Both the position numbers and the translations under genes were made by a program. This document shows positions 1-6,388 of a stretch of DNA of 7,014 nt, in pieces. Below the pieces are notes generated by a model. It worked only from the letters and a program-made list of their open reading frames with translations, was not told where the DNA came from and made no database searches. The stretch is from the NCBI GenBank assembly GCA_964442675.1, contig CAYUAE010000108.1, forward strand, positions 1-7,014, in the 5' to 3' direction. Position 1 is the stretch's first letter, and every line of letters begins with the position of its first letter. The stretch is from Methylomarinum sp964442675. GTDB lineage: Bacteria > Pseudomonadota > Gammaproteobacteria > Methylococcales > Methylomonadaceae.

Positions 1-89
1 TCCTAAGTTAAACGTCAATAAAATTTCTTTGCACACGAAAATATAATTCAATAACTTATATCAGGTAATATTTTGCTCTGGCTATAAAA

Positions 90-395
90 TCAGCGAAAAT
101 GTAATGCAGCCGGCCAGCTGACAATATGATCGAGATTCAGTCGCTGTTGTAATACGTCAATGGCATGCAAAACCTTTTCGGTTTCATCATAAAAATCGAT
201 AATAAGCGGTAATTCCAGTGATAAGGTCAGCAGGTTAGCGCTATGTATCTCGCGTGAGTCACCGTAGCCGGCAATACCCCGGCTGACCGTTACGCCTACG
301 ATGTTTTCTTCGTCCCGCAGAATTTGCAGGATCTGATCCAGGTGGTCATGTCCTTCTAAGGTAAAAATACGCGCGCAGGTGACCGTTTTTTTCAT
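90..395 (-). CDS. DUF190 family PII-like protein, coupled to crcB
   Basis: Small soluble protein of 101 residues with no membrane segment or signal peptide. The core pattern GVTVSRGIAGYG (about residues 34-45), followed by IHSANLLTLSLELPLIIDF, is the DUF190 signature (PF02641, known to adopt a PII-like ferredoxin fold). The molecular function of the family is not settled; genes of this family often sit next to crcB, so a role in fluoride export or its control is an inference. I chose the ATG at 395-393 because it forms an ATGA overlap with the crcB stop (394-392), a classic translational-coupling arrangement, and a GGA lies about 10 nt upstream. An upstream in-frame ATG at 425 would add ten non-family residues and overlap crcB by 34 nt, so I rejected it. 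It is the last gene of the orn-crcB-DUF190 operon, and no convincing terminator follows. Confidence 0.85.
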   Translation of the reverse strand: MKKTVTCARIFTLEGHDHLDQILQILRDEENIVGVTVSRGIAGYGDSREIHSANLLTLSLELPLIIDFYDETEKVLHAIDVLQQRLNLDHIVSWPAALHFR

Positions 396-1099
396 AGTTG
401 TTTTCCAGTGAGCATCCCTAACCATAGCATTGTGCCTGAAATCAGCAGATTAGATACGAAGACGGTGAGTATGACGGTTAAATGCGTGTCAAAGCTATGG
501 CCGCTTTCGATCAGATACAGCAGCACATAGAGAGTGGAAAAGGTCAGGTACAATCCTGTCATCACGACAATAATGGCCGCGCGATGTTCCAAAGACATGT
601 TGACCTTAGCCAGTAACAGCGCGCTGATAATGCCGAGCAGAAATGCGCCCACCGCATTGACGATCATCAAGGCAAAAGGCACGATGCCGCCATTCCAATG
701 AATGATACCGCCAGAATAATTGAACAGCGTACGGCCGAGCAACAAACCGATCCAGACCGCCAGCAGGCAGGTGCCAACGCTGAGCAGGATATTGTATCCG
801 GCTTTGGCGAAATTACCTTGTTCCAGCAAAAAGACGGTTTCCAGAGAAAAGGTGGAAAAGGTGGTAAAAGAACCAAACACACCAACCAGAATGGCCGCGC
901 GATATTCAGTGGAAATGGCAACACGCTGTACAATCAAGGCTTCCGTCATTAAACCAATCAGAAAAGAGCCTAGAATATTGACGGCCAGGGTGCCAAACGG
1001 AAAGCTGCGTCCCAGCCAATGATAAACACCATTGGAAACCATAAAACGCAGTACGGCACCTAATGCGCCACCCATTGCAACCGCCAATAAGTGATTCAT
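392..1099 (-). CDS. crcB: Fluoride channel CrcB/Fluc, fused tandem-repeat form
   Basis: Inner-membrane fluoride exporter of 235 residues, about twice the usual 125. Repeat 1 (residues 1-125) is a complete Fluc domain: GGALGAVLRF with R18, PFGTLAVNILGSFLIGL with N41, and the phenylalanine-box motif GSFTTFSTFS (F81, F84), with four hydrophobic helices at about 3-24, 33-54, 66-92 and 100-123. Repeat 2 (about 139-230) matches only helices 2-4: VPFALMIVNAVGAFLLG (N148), then RAAIIVVMTGLYLTFSTLY, where the second box Phe is Leu (L190), then a last helix at 207-230. The 15 residues between repeats are too short and polar to be a missing helix 1. Bacterial Flucs normally work as antiparallel dimers of single domains; here one chain may supply both halves. 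The start ATG lies 2 nt after the orn stop with no clear Shine-Dalgarno, so translation is probably coupled to orn. No frameshift is needed to read the full length. Confidence 0.9.
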   Translation of the reverse strand: MNHLLAVAMGGALGAVLRFMVSNGVYHWLGRSFPFGTLAVNILGSFLIGLMTEALIVQRVAISTEYRAAILVGVFGSFTTFSTFSLETVFLLEQGNFAKAGYNILLSVGTCLLAVWIGLLLGRTLFNYSGGIIHWNGGIVPFALMIVNAVGAFLLGIISALLLAKVNMSLEHRAAIIVVMTGLYLTFSTLYVLLYLIESGHSFDTHLTVILTVFVSNLLISGTMLWLGMLTGKQL

Positions 1100-1101
1100 C
1101 G

Positions 1102-1647
1102 TCAGTATTTTATGAAATGCTCGCGGTAATACTTCATTTCGTCAATCGACTCTTGAATGTCATCGAGCGCCTTATGCGCCGATTTCTTTTTGAATCCCTT
1201 CATGATATCCGGTGCCCAGCGCGATGCCAGCTCCTTCAAGGTGGATACATCCAGGTTACGATAATGGAAGTATTGCTCCAAAGTGGGCATGCTGCGATAT
1301 AAAAAACGCCTGTCCTGGCAAATGCTGTTGCCGCACATCGGTGATTTATTGGCCGGCACCCATTGTTTCAAAAATTCCAGTGTTTGTCGTTCGGCTTCGG
1401 CTTCATCGAGACTGGAGGCCTTAATTCGATCGATCAGGCCGGATTGGCCATGATGTTTTTGATTCCAGTCATCCATTGCCGCTAAGGTTTCGTCCGATTG
1501 ATGAATCGCCAGAACCGGCCCTTCGGCCAGGATATTCAGGTTTTTATCGGTGACGATCGTGGCAATTTCAATGATTTGATCCTTGTCTGGATCAAGGCCA
1601 GTCATTTCCAGGTCAATCCAGATGAGATTTTCAGAATCGGCAGACAT
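1102..1647 (-). CDS. orn: Oligoribonuclease (DEDDh 3'-5' exoribonuclease)
   Basis: Cytoplasmic enzyme that degrades very short RNAs, especially diribonucleotides such as pGpG, to mononucleotides, completing RNA turnover and c-di-GMP breakdown. At 181 residues it equals the E. coli enzyme in length. All DEDDh catalytic residues are visible: D12 and E14 in WIDLEMTGLDP, D112 in GNSICQDRRFL, and H158 with D163 in HKALDDIQESI. The start ATG at 1647-1645 gives the typical N-terminus and has a GGA about 8 nt upstream. It is the first gene of a minus-strand operon followed by crcB and a DUF190 gene, and is divergent from the M48 peptidase. Its probable promoter is an extended -10 at 1680-1688. Orn next to rsgA is a common gammaproteobacterial neighbourhood; here the M48 gene lies between them. 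Confidence 0.97.
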   Translation of the reverse strand: MSADSENLIWIDLEMTGLDPDKDQIIEIATIVTDKNLNILAEGPVLAIHQSDETLAAMDDWNQKHHGQSGLIDRIKASSLDEAEAERQTLEFLKQWVPANKSPMCGNSICQDRRFLYRSMPTLEQYFHYRNLDVSTLKELASRWAPDIMKGFKKKSAHKALDDIQESIDEMKYYREHFIKY

Positions 1648-1670
1648 GTTTATCCGTAACAGTTAAAAAG

Positions 1671-1697
1671 TTGCGGTAAATTGTAGCATTGGATAAT
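1671..1697 (+). promoter_or_regulatory. Putative promoter for M48 peptidase-rsgA-recJ
   Basis: TTGCGG at 1671-1676 and GATAAT at 1692-1697 form a sigma70-like pair with a short 15-nt spacer. A start near 1704 would leave about 27 nt before the ATG at 1731. It overlaps the opposing orn promoter candidate almost completely. The pattern is weak. Confidence 0.3.
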
Positions 1698-1708
1698 CTG
1701 TATAGCCA
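1680..1708 (-). promoter_or_regulatory. Putative orn operon promoter (extended -10)
   Basis: Read on the minus strand, TACAAT occupies 1685-1680 and is preceded by TG plus one base (1688-1686), giving an extended -10 with one mismatch to TATAAT. A weak -35 (TGGCTA, 1708-1703) lies 17 nt upstream. Transcription would start near 1673, leaving a leader of roughly 25 nt. This is inferred from pattern only. Confidence 0.4.
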
Positions 1709-1730
1709 TTTCCATTTTTATTTAGACATT

Positions 1731-2984
1731 ATGCAGACATTTAGCCTTATTTTTCTGATTGCTTTGGCGATTTCAACCGCGATTCAATTCTGGTTGGACT
1801 GGCGCCAGAAAAACTATGTTTTGGCGCATCGTAACCAGGTTCCTGACGCGTTTAAAAATCGGGTTTCTCTACAAGCACATCAAAAAGCGGCCGATTATAC
1901 GGTCGAAAAAGGAAAACTGGGTACGATTGACCATATTATCAGTTTGCTGATGTTGCTGGTGTTAACCTTAGGCGGTGGCATCAATGCGATTTTCAGCTTC
2001 TGGCACAGCCAGAGCCTGTCGCCGATGATGGCCGATCTGGCCGCCGTTGCCAGCCTGTTTTTGATTATGACATTGGTGGAATTGCCCACCAGTTGGTATC
2101 AAACCTTTGTGATTGAAGAAAAATACGGATTCAATAAAAATACGCCAAAGCAATTCATCAAAGATCAGCTTATCTCCATTGCTTTGGTGCTGGGTATCGG
2201 TATGCCAATATTGGCTTTGATTCTATGGGTTATGGACAGTATCGGCGAACTCTGGTGGCTGTACGCCTGGGCTATTTTAATCAGTTTTTCTTTGTTGATG
2301 AGCTGGTTGTTTCCGACCGTTATTGCACCGTTGTTCAATAAATTCACGCCGATGGAAGATGGCTCGCTCAAGCGCAGAATTCAGGCCTTGCTGGAGCGTT
2401 GTGGCTTTAGCAGTAATGGTATCTTTATCATGGATGGTTCACGCCGGTCGGGTCACGGTAATGCTTATTTTACCGGGCTTGGTAATAACAAGCGTATTGT
2501 GTTCTACGATACCCTGATCAATTCGCTGGATGAAGAAGAACTGGAAGCCGTGCTGGCGCATGAATTAGGCCATTTTAAACGCAAACATGTGATTAAAATG
2601 TTGATTTCTTCATCCATCATGACGCTGATCAGTTTCGCGATTCTGGGCTGGCTGATTCAACAGGACTGGTTTTTTACCGGCCTTGGCGTGACCGATGTCA
2701 AATCAAATGCCGTAGCCCTGGTTTTGTTCATGCTCGTGACGCCGGTGTTTACCCCGTTTATCCAGCCTGTCAGCGCCTGGTTTCAACGCAAATTCGAATT
2801 TGAAGCCGATGATTTTGCCGTCGAAAATGCACGTGGCGATAAAATGATCAGCGGTCTGGTCAAGCTGTATGAGGAAAATGCCAGCACCCTGACGCCTGAT
2901 CCACTTTATTCCGCATTTCATTACAGCCATCCACCGGCTGCCATTCGTATTGCCCATATCGAAGAAAAAATGCGACACGGTTAA
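1731..2984 (+). CDS. M48A (Ste24-type) integral membrane zinc metallopeptidase
   Basis: Polytopic membrane peptidase of 417 residues, the size of bacterial Ste24/CAAX-endopeptidase-like proteins. The zinc site is HELGH at residues 277-281, with the third ligand Glu358 in the FEFEADDFAV motif. Other family landmarks are EEKYGFNKNTPKQF (about 129-142), the DGSRRSGHGNAYFTG segment (about 235-249), and a C-terminal SHPPAAIRI. Hydrophobic helices lie near 3-20, 67-90, 102-118, 147-167, 178-199, and after the zinc motif at about 289-308 and 326-346. Bacteria lack the yeast a-factor substrate, so the physiological role is probably membrane or envelope protein quality control; this is inference. I chose ATG 1731 because the N-terminus MQTFSLIFLIALAIS is family-like; a TTG at 1689 would add 14 residues and lies upstream of the likely transcript start. 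No strong Shine-Dalgarno is visible. Its stop overlaps the rsgA start as TAATG. Confidence 0.92.
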   Translation: MQTFSLIFLIALAISTAIQFWLDWRQKNYVLAHRNQVPDAFKNRVSLQAHQKAADYTVEKGKLGTIDHIISLLMLLVLTLGGGINAIFSFWHSQSLSPMMADLAAVASLFLIMTLVELPTSWYQTFVIEEKYGFNKNTPKQFIKDQLISIALVLGIGMPILALILWVMDSIGELWWLYAWAILISFSLLMSWLFPTVIAPLFNKFTPMEDGSLKRRIQALLERCGFSSNGIFIMDGSRRSGHGNAYFTGLGNNKRIVFYDTLINSLDEEELEAVLAHELGHFKRKHVIKMLISSSIMTLISFAILGWLIQQDWFFTGLGVTDVKSNAVALVLFMLVTPVFTPFIQPVSAWFQRKFEFEADDFAVENARGDKMISGLVKLYEENASTLTPDPLYSAFHYSHPPAAIRIAHIEEKMRHG

Positions 2985-3865
2985 TGGCAGAAAAACAGGA
3001 AGGCCTGGTCATTTCACACCTGGGCAAAGGCATTGCGGTCGAAACGGCTAAGGGTGAAATCCTGTTATGCCAACCCCGCCGAAAGCTGGAAACAGTTGCC
3101 GTCGGTGACAGGGTACTGTTTGAGCAGGTCGCAGCGGGACAGGGGCGAATTGATGAAATTCTACCTCGTCGGTCGGTGCTGATCCGGCCGGCGAGAAACA
3201 ACAAGATACGGCCGGTTGCCGCTAACATCGATCATATTTATATCGTCTTTGCACCCGAGCCGCGCTGTGATTTCTTATTGATTGACCAATATTTGGCGCT
3301 GTGTGAAAACCGCAACATCGAAGCCCGCCTGTTGCTGAACAAGGTTGATTTGCCCGGCAGTGAAACATTGCAAGCGGAACTGGCGCTGTATCAGGCATTG
3401 GAGTACCCCTTGTATAAAGTCAGTGCGGTAGAAAATATCGGACTGGATGATTTGAAGCGGGATTTGCAAGGGCATGTCAGCCTGTTCGCCGGTCAATCCG
3501 GTGTCGGCAAATCATCATTGACCAACCGGCTGATCCCCGACAAGAATCTTAAAATAAATTCAATTTCCGCCACCACAAAACATGGCCGCCACACCACCAC
3601 AGCGGCAACCTTATATCATCTGCCCGAAGGCGGGGATTTGATTGACAGTCCCGGCGTGGCGATTTTCGGCCTGGCCGGCTTGACCGAAGCCGAACTGGCC
3701 TGGGGCTTTCGTGAATTTCAACCGCTGATCGAGCGCTGTCGTTTTCATAACTGCCGCCATCTGCAAGACAAAGGCTGTGCCATCAAGAAAGCCGTCGAAC
3801 AAGGCGATATTTCAACCAAGCGCTATCAACGCTTTTTAAAGCTGCGCGAGAAGATGTCGTTGTAG
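2984..3865 (+). CDS. rsgA: Ribosome small-subunit biogenesis GTPase RsgA
   Basis: Circularly permuted GTPase that acts late in 30S subunit assembly, with GTP hydrolysis stimulated by the 30S particle. The 293 residues show an N-terminal OB-fold region (about 1-70) and then GTPase motifs in permuted order: G4 NKVD at 119-122, the P-loop GQSGVGKSS at 170-178, a switch-I segment TTKHGRHTTT at 197-206, and G3 DSPG at 221-224. The C-terminal zinc knuckle is intact: C252, C257, H259 and C265 in CRFHNCRHLQDKGCAI. It lacks the longer N-terminal extension found in E. coli RsgA (about 350 residues). The ATG overlaps the M48 peptidase stop by one base (TAATG), implying translational re-initiation rather than an independent ribosome entry site. 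recJ follows after 24 nt, probably in the same transcript. Confidence 0.96.
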   Translation: MAEKQEGLVISHLGKGIAVETAKGEILLCQPRRKLETVAVGDRVLFEQVAAGQGRIDEILPRRSVLIRPARNNKIRPVAANIDHIYIVFAPEPRCDFLLIDQYLALCENRNIEARLLLNKVDLPGSETLQAELALYQALEYPLYKVSAVENIGLDDLKRDLQGHVSLFAGQSGVGKSSLTNRLIPDKNLKINSISATTKHGRHTTTAATLYHLPEGGDLIDSPGVAIFGLAGLTEAELAWGFREFQPLIERCRFHNCRHLQDKGCAIKKAVEQGDISTKRYQRFLKLREKMSL

Positions 3866-3880
3866 CCTAACTTATTTTTC

Positions 3881-3885
3881 TGGAA
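3881..3885 (+). promoter_or_regulatory. recJ ribosome binding site
   Basis: TGGAA at 3881-3885 lies 4 nt before the ATG at 3890 in the 24-nt rsgA-recJ gap. It is a weak Shine-Dalgarno, but it supports this ATG, which also gives a RecJ-like N-terminus. Confidence 0.4.
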
Positions 3886-3889
3886 AACC

Positions 3890-5635
3890 ATGTTTCTGCA
3901 AGGCGTTAAAAAAAATATCGTTCCACGTCCCGTTCAATCATCCCAATTAACACAAACCGATATGGATCCGGTGTTGGCGCGTATTTTTGCCAGCCGGGGG
4001 GTTGATAAGCCATCCCAACTGGATCGTTCTCTGGCGCGTTTGCCGGCACCAGAGTTGTTGTCTGGCATGAGGACAATGGTCAAATTGTTGCATCAGGCCT
4101 TAGAGCAACAGCTGAAAATCTGCATTGTCGCCGATTTTGATGCCGATGGTGCGACCAGTTGTGCAGTGGCCATGCGGGGCTTGCAATTACTCGGTGCTGA
4201 AAATGTGTCGTTTATTGTGCCCAATCGTTTTGAATACGGTTATGGCTTGACCCCTGAAATCGTCGAATTGGTCAAACAGCAACAGGCCGACGTGATTATT
4301 ACGGTGGATAATGGCATTGCCAGTATAGAGGGCGTGGCTGCCGCTAATGCGGCGGGCATTCAAGTGTTGGTCACAGATCACCATTTGCCTGGCGAAACGC
4401 TGCCCGAGGCGGCGGCTATCGTTAATCCCAATTTGCCCGATGATCGTTTCCCCAGCACCCATATTGCCGGTGTCGGCGTTATTTTTTATGTGTTGATGGC
4501 TTTGCGGCGTTATTTACGTGAGCAGGATTGGTTCAAGCGTCACAATTTAGCCGAACCGAATCTGGCTCAGCTTCTGGATTTTGTGGCGCTGGGGACGGTG
4601 GCCGATGTGGTGGTTTTAGATGAGGTGAATCGTATTCTGGTTCATCAAGGCTTGCAGCGGATTCGCTCAGGACAGTGTCATGCAGGTATTAAGGCGATTA
4701 TCGAAATTGCGGGCCGGCAACTAGAACGGATGCAGGCTTCAGATCTGGGCTTTGCCATCGGCCCGCGGTTGAATGCTGCCGGGCGTATGGATGATATGTC
4801 CTTAGGCATTCAATGTTTTTTGACCGATGATGCCGAAATTGCATTAGATGCCGCCCGGCAACTGGATACACTGAATCAGGAGCGCAAGGAAATTGAAGCG
4901 GAAATGAAACATAAAGCCATGCAGTTATTGGCGGAAATGAAAGCTTTTGATGAAAATCATTTACCGGCCGGCGTTTGTTTGTTCAACTCAGATTGGCATC
5001 AGGGCGTGATTGGTATCCTGGCTTCACGCATTAAAGACCGCCTGCATCGTCCGGTTATTGCCTTTGCACCCGCCGACAATGGTCAGATTAAAGGTTCGGC
5101 GCGTTCCATTGAAGGTCTTCATATCCGCGATGTTTTATGTGAAGTCGCGACCCGTCATCCTGATATTTTAAAGCGATTTGGTGGACATGCGATGGCGGCC
5201 GGCCTGACGCTTGAAATGCATGATTATCCGCCTTTTGCGCTGGCGTTCGATGAAGTCGTGACGGAAAAACTGAGCGATATTGACCTGGAGCAGAAAGTCT
5301 ACTCGGACGGTGAATTGAAACAGGATCATTTAACCTTGTCTTTTGCCGAACAATTACAAAAAGCGGCGACCTGGGGGCAAGGTTTTCCAGAGCCGGTTTT
5401 TCATGGTCAGTTCGAGGTGATTCAATGCCGTATTGTCGGGCAGCAACATCTCAAGTTTGTATTGAAGCTGACAGGCGAAGAGCTACTGCTGGACGCTATT
5501 GCCTTTTTTGTGGAAAAGCCGGAAAGCTGGTTGGGCACACGGCAGATTCAGGCCGTTTACAAGCTCGACATCAATGAGTTTCGCGGTAATCGAAATTTAC
5601 AGCTTATGCTGCATTATGCTGAAAAAATCAGTTAA
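3890..5635 (+). CDS. recJ: Single-stranded-DNA-specific exonuclease RecJ
   Basis: 5'-3' ssDNA exonuclease used in RecF-pathway recombination, mismatch repair and base-excision repair; it acts in the cytoplasm with Mn or Mg. The length of 581 residues is close to E. coli RecJ (577). The DHH phosphoesterase motifs are all present: DFDADG at 82-87, VDNG at 139-142, DHH at 163-165 and ALGTVADV with D239. The link segment GPRLNAAGRMDDMS (291-304), the DHHA1 domain with SDWHQGVIGILASRI (367-381), GSARSI (402-407) and GGHAMAAG (431-438), and a C-terminal OB fold ending in KLDINEFRGNRNLQ also match. Nothing key is missing. An 8-A run at codons 7-9 is noted but is in frame. The gene ends convergently against the VanZ-like gene, with the two stop codons sharing TTAA and no terminator between them. 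Confidence 0.97.
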   Translation: MFLQGVKKNIVPRPVQSSQLTQTDMDPVLARIFASRGVDKPSQLDRSLARLPAPELLSGMRTMVKLLHQALEQQLKICIVADFDADGATSCAVAMRGLQLLGAENVSFIVPNRFEYGYGLTPEIVELVKQQQADVIITVDNGIASIEGVAAANAAGIQVLVTDHHLPGETLPEAAAIVNPNLPDDRFPSTHIAGVGVIFYVLMALRRYLREQDWFKRHNLAEPNLAQLLDFVALGTVADVVVLDEVNRILVHQGLQRIRSGQCHAGIKAIIEIAGRQLERMQASDLGFAIGPRLNAAGRMDDMSLGIQCFLTDDAEIALDAARQLDTLNQERKEIEAEMKHKAMQLLAEMKAFDENHLPAGVCLFNSDWHQGVIGILASRIKDRLHRPVIAFAPADNGQIKGSARSIEGLHIRDVLCEVATRHPDILKRFGGHAMAAGLTLEMHDYPPFALAFDEVVTEKLSDIDLEQKVYSDGELKQDHLTLSFAEQLQKAATWGQGFPEPVFHGQFEVIQCRIVGQQHLKFVLKLTGEELLLDAIAFFVEKPESWLGTRQIQAVYKLDINEFRGNRNLQLMLHYAEKIS

Positions 5636-6012
5636 AGCGGGCGTTTTTTAAAGCGCGACCAGCGTTCAAGATAAAAACAGACATACGCTGCCAAAAGGCC
5701 GCCGAAGGTATCGGCGGCCCAATCGAGCGCATCTGCATCCCGCCCTGGTACGAAAGATTGATGCCATTCATCACTGATGCCATATACGCTGCAAAATAAT
5801 AGCGTGCCACAGCTTTTCAACAGCCCTGATGCAGTCAGGTGACGCAAGTAGCGCCAGGTTAGAACACCCATGACAAAATAAGCGCCGGTATGAATGAATT
5901 TATCCTGATGTGGAAACAGCATGGGTGTGGGTAAACTGCTGCGTGACGATAAATAAAAAATAAAGCCGCAGTAAACGAGCAGGGCGATAAGATCACGATA
6001 AGCGGGTTTCAT
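5632..6012 (-). CDS. VanZ-like family membrane protein
   Basis: Integral membrane protein of 126 residues with about four helices (7-22, 40-56, 64-80, 100-116). The VanZ-like signature is clear: DKFIHTGAYFVMG (37-49) and DEWHQSFVPGRDADALDWAADTFGG (81-105), with the acidic and histidine residues D37, H41, E82, H84, D97 and D101 typical of this family placed at membrane edges. The family is named after VanZ of teicoplanin-resistance clusters, but most members, including short proteobacterial ones like this, have no proven function and there is no vancomycin-type cluster here. I chose the ATG at 6012-6010 because it forms an ATGA overlap with the preceding DUF6164 gene; the longer open frame back to 6240 is only the shadow of that gene. 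Its TAA (5634-5632) overlaps the recJ stop on the other strand. Confidence 0.88.
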   Translation of the reverse strand: MKPAYRDLIALLVYCGFIFYLSSRSSLPTPMLFPHQDKFIHTGAYFVMGVLTWRYLRHLTASGLLKSCGTLLFCSVYGISDEWHQSFVPGRDADALDWAADTFGGLLAAYVCFYLERWSRFKKRPL

Positions 6013-6374
6013 AAGCCAAAATCCTGTAGCAAACGAATAGACAGATAAATAATAAGGCCAATAAAGCCGACCGACAGTACAAATGTTACCGGCCGCTCCC
6101 AAAAAACCTGCCACAGGGTGCGTTGACGGCCGCGTTGTTTTTGTTGGTTGTACAGGGCACGCTGTTCTATAAAACGCTGTTGTTGATAATGATCCAATAA
6201 CAGGCGGGCTTGTTGGTAGCTTGCCTTGTCCCGAACCCATAACGCCGGCATGGAAATACCCCAGTTTCCAGCATCAGTTTCATAAAAATCAATCTTATGT
6301 TCGGTCAACAGCGCGCGAACTTGTTCGGCTTCATCTTCAGGAACACCACGCAGGGAAAATAAAAATTCAGACAT
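6009..6374 (-). CDS. DUF6164 family protein with C-terminal membrane anchor
   Basis: Protein of 121 residues. The N-terminal part (1-50) reads SEFLFSLRGVPEDEAEQVRALL, then HKIDFYETDAGNWGIS and ALWVRD, a wording I associate with DUF6164. The fold there resembles small DUF2007-like signal-transducing domains, but this is weakly supported. A basic, glutamine-rich stretch (about 60-85) leads to one hydrophobic helix at about 95-115 and a short tail, so it is probably a tail-anchored inner-membrane protein with the soluble domain in the cytoplasm. The function is unknown. It overlaps the VanZ-like gene by 4 nt and is cotranscribed with it. The ATG at 6374 has no Shine-Dalgarno; an extended -10 (TGCTATAAA) stands immediately upstream, so the mRNA may be leaderless. 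Confidence 0.75.
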   Translation of the reverse strand: MSEFLFSLRGVPEDEAEQVRALLTEHKIDFYETDAGNWGISMPALWVRDKASYQQARLLLDHYQQQRFIEQRALYNQQKQRGRQRTLWQVFWERPVTFVLSVGFIGLIIYLSIRLLQDFGL

Positions 6375-6379
6375 TGTGA

Positions 6380-6388
6380 TTTATAGCA
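6380..6388 (-). promoter_or_regulatory. Putative extended -10 for DUF6164-vanZ pair
   Basis: On the minus strand TATAAA (6385-6380) is preceded by TG plus one base (6388-6386). It ends only 5 nt before the start codon at 6374, so a transcript starting at the usual distance would begin at or next to the ATG. No good -35 is visible. Confidence 0.35.

Noticed and set aside
41..61. Possible terminator after the DUF190 gene (ATATAA / TTATAT)
   Set aside because: The arms are six A-T pairs with a 9-nt loop and no following U-run suited to the minus strand, too weak for an intrinsic terminator. Positions 1-89 otherwise show only AT-rich noncoding DNA.
698..1022. Plus-strand open frames antisense to crcB (84 and 100 codons)
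   Set aside because: They lie wholly inside the well-supported crcB gene, have low-complexity, polar translations and match no family I know.
1689..1730. TTG start giving the M48 peptidase 14 more residues
   Set aside because: The extra residues are not family-like and the codon falls within the probable promoter; ATG 1731 is better.
3908..3915. Run of eight A at recJ codons 7-9 as a programmed slippage site
   Set aside because: The frame is intact and continues into a full RecJ; nothing else points to frameshifting.
5632..5655. TTAAAGCG direct repeat at the recJ-vanZ junction (5632-5639 and 5648-5655)
   Set aside because: It is short and inside coding sequence with no hairpin; chance is enough to explain it.
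5632..6012. Glycopeptide-resistance role for the VanZ-like gene
   Set aside because: No vanHAX or related genes are nearby, and most VanZ-like family members are not resistance genes.
6013..6240. Upstream 76-codon extension of the VanZ-like frame
   Set aside because: It overlaps the DUF6164 gene in another frame, is not VanZ-like, and the ATG at 6012 fits the ATGA junction.
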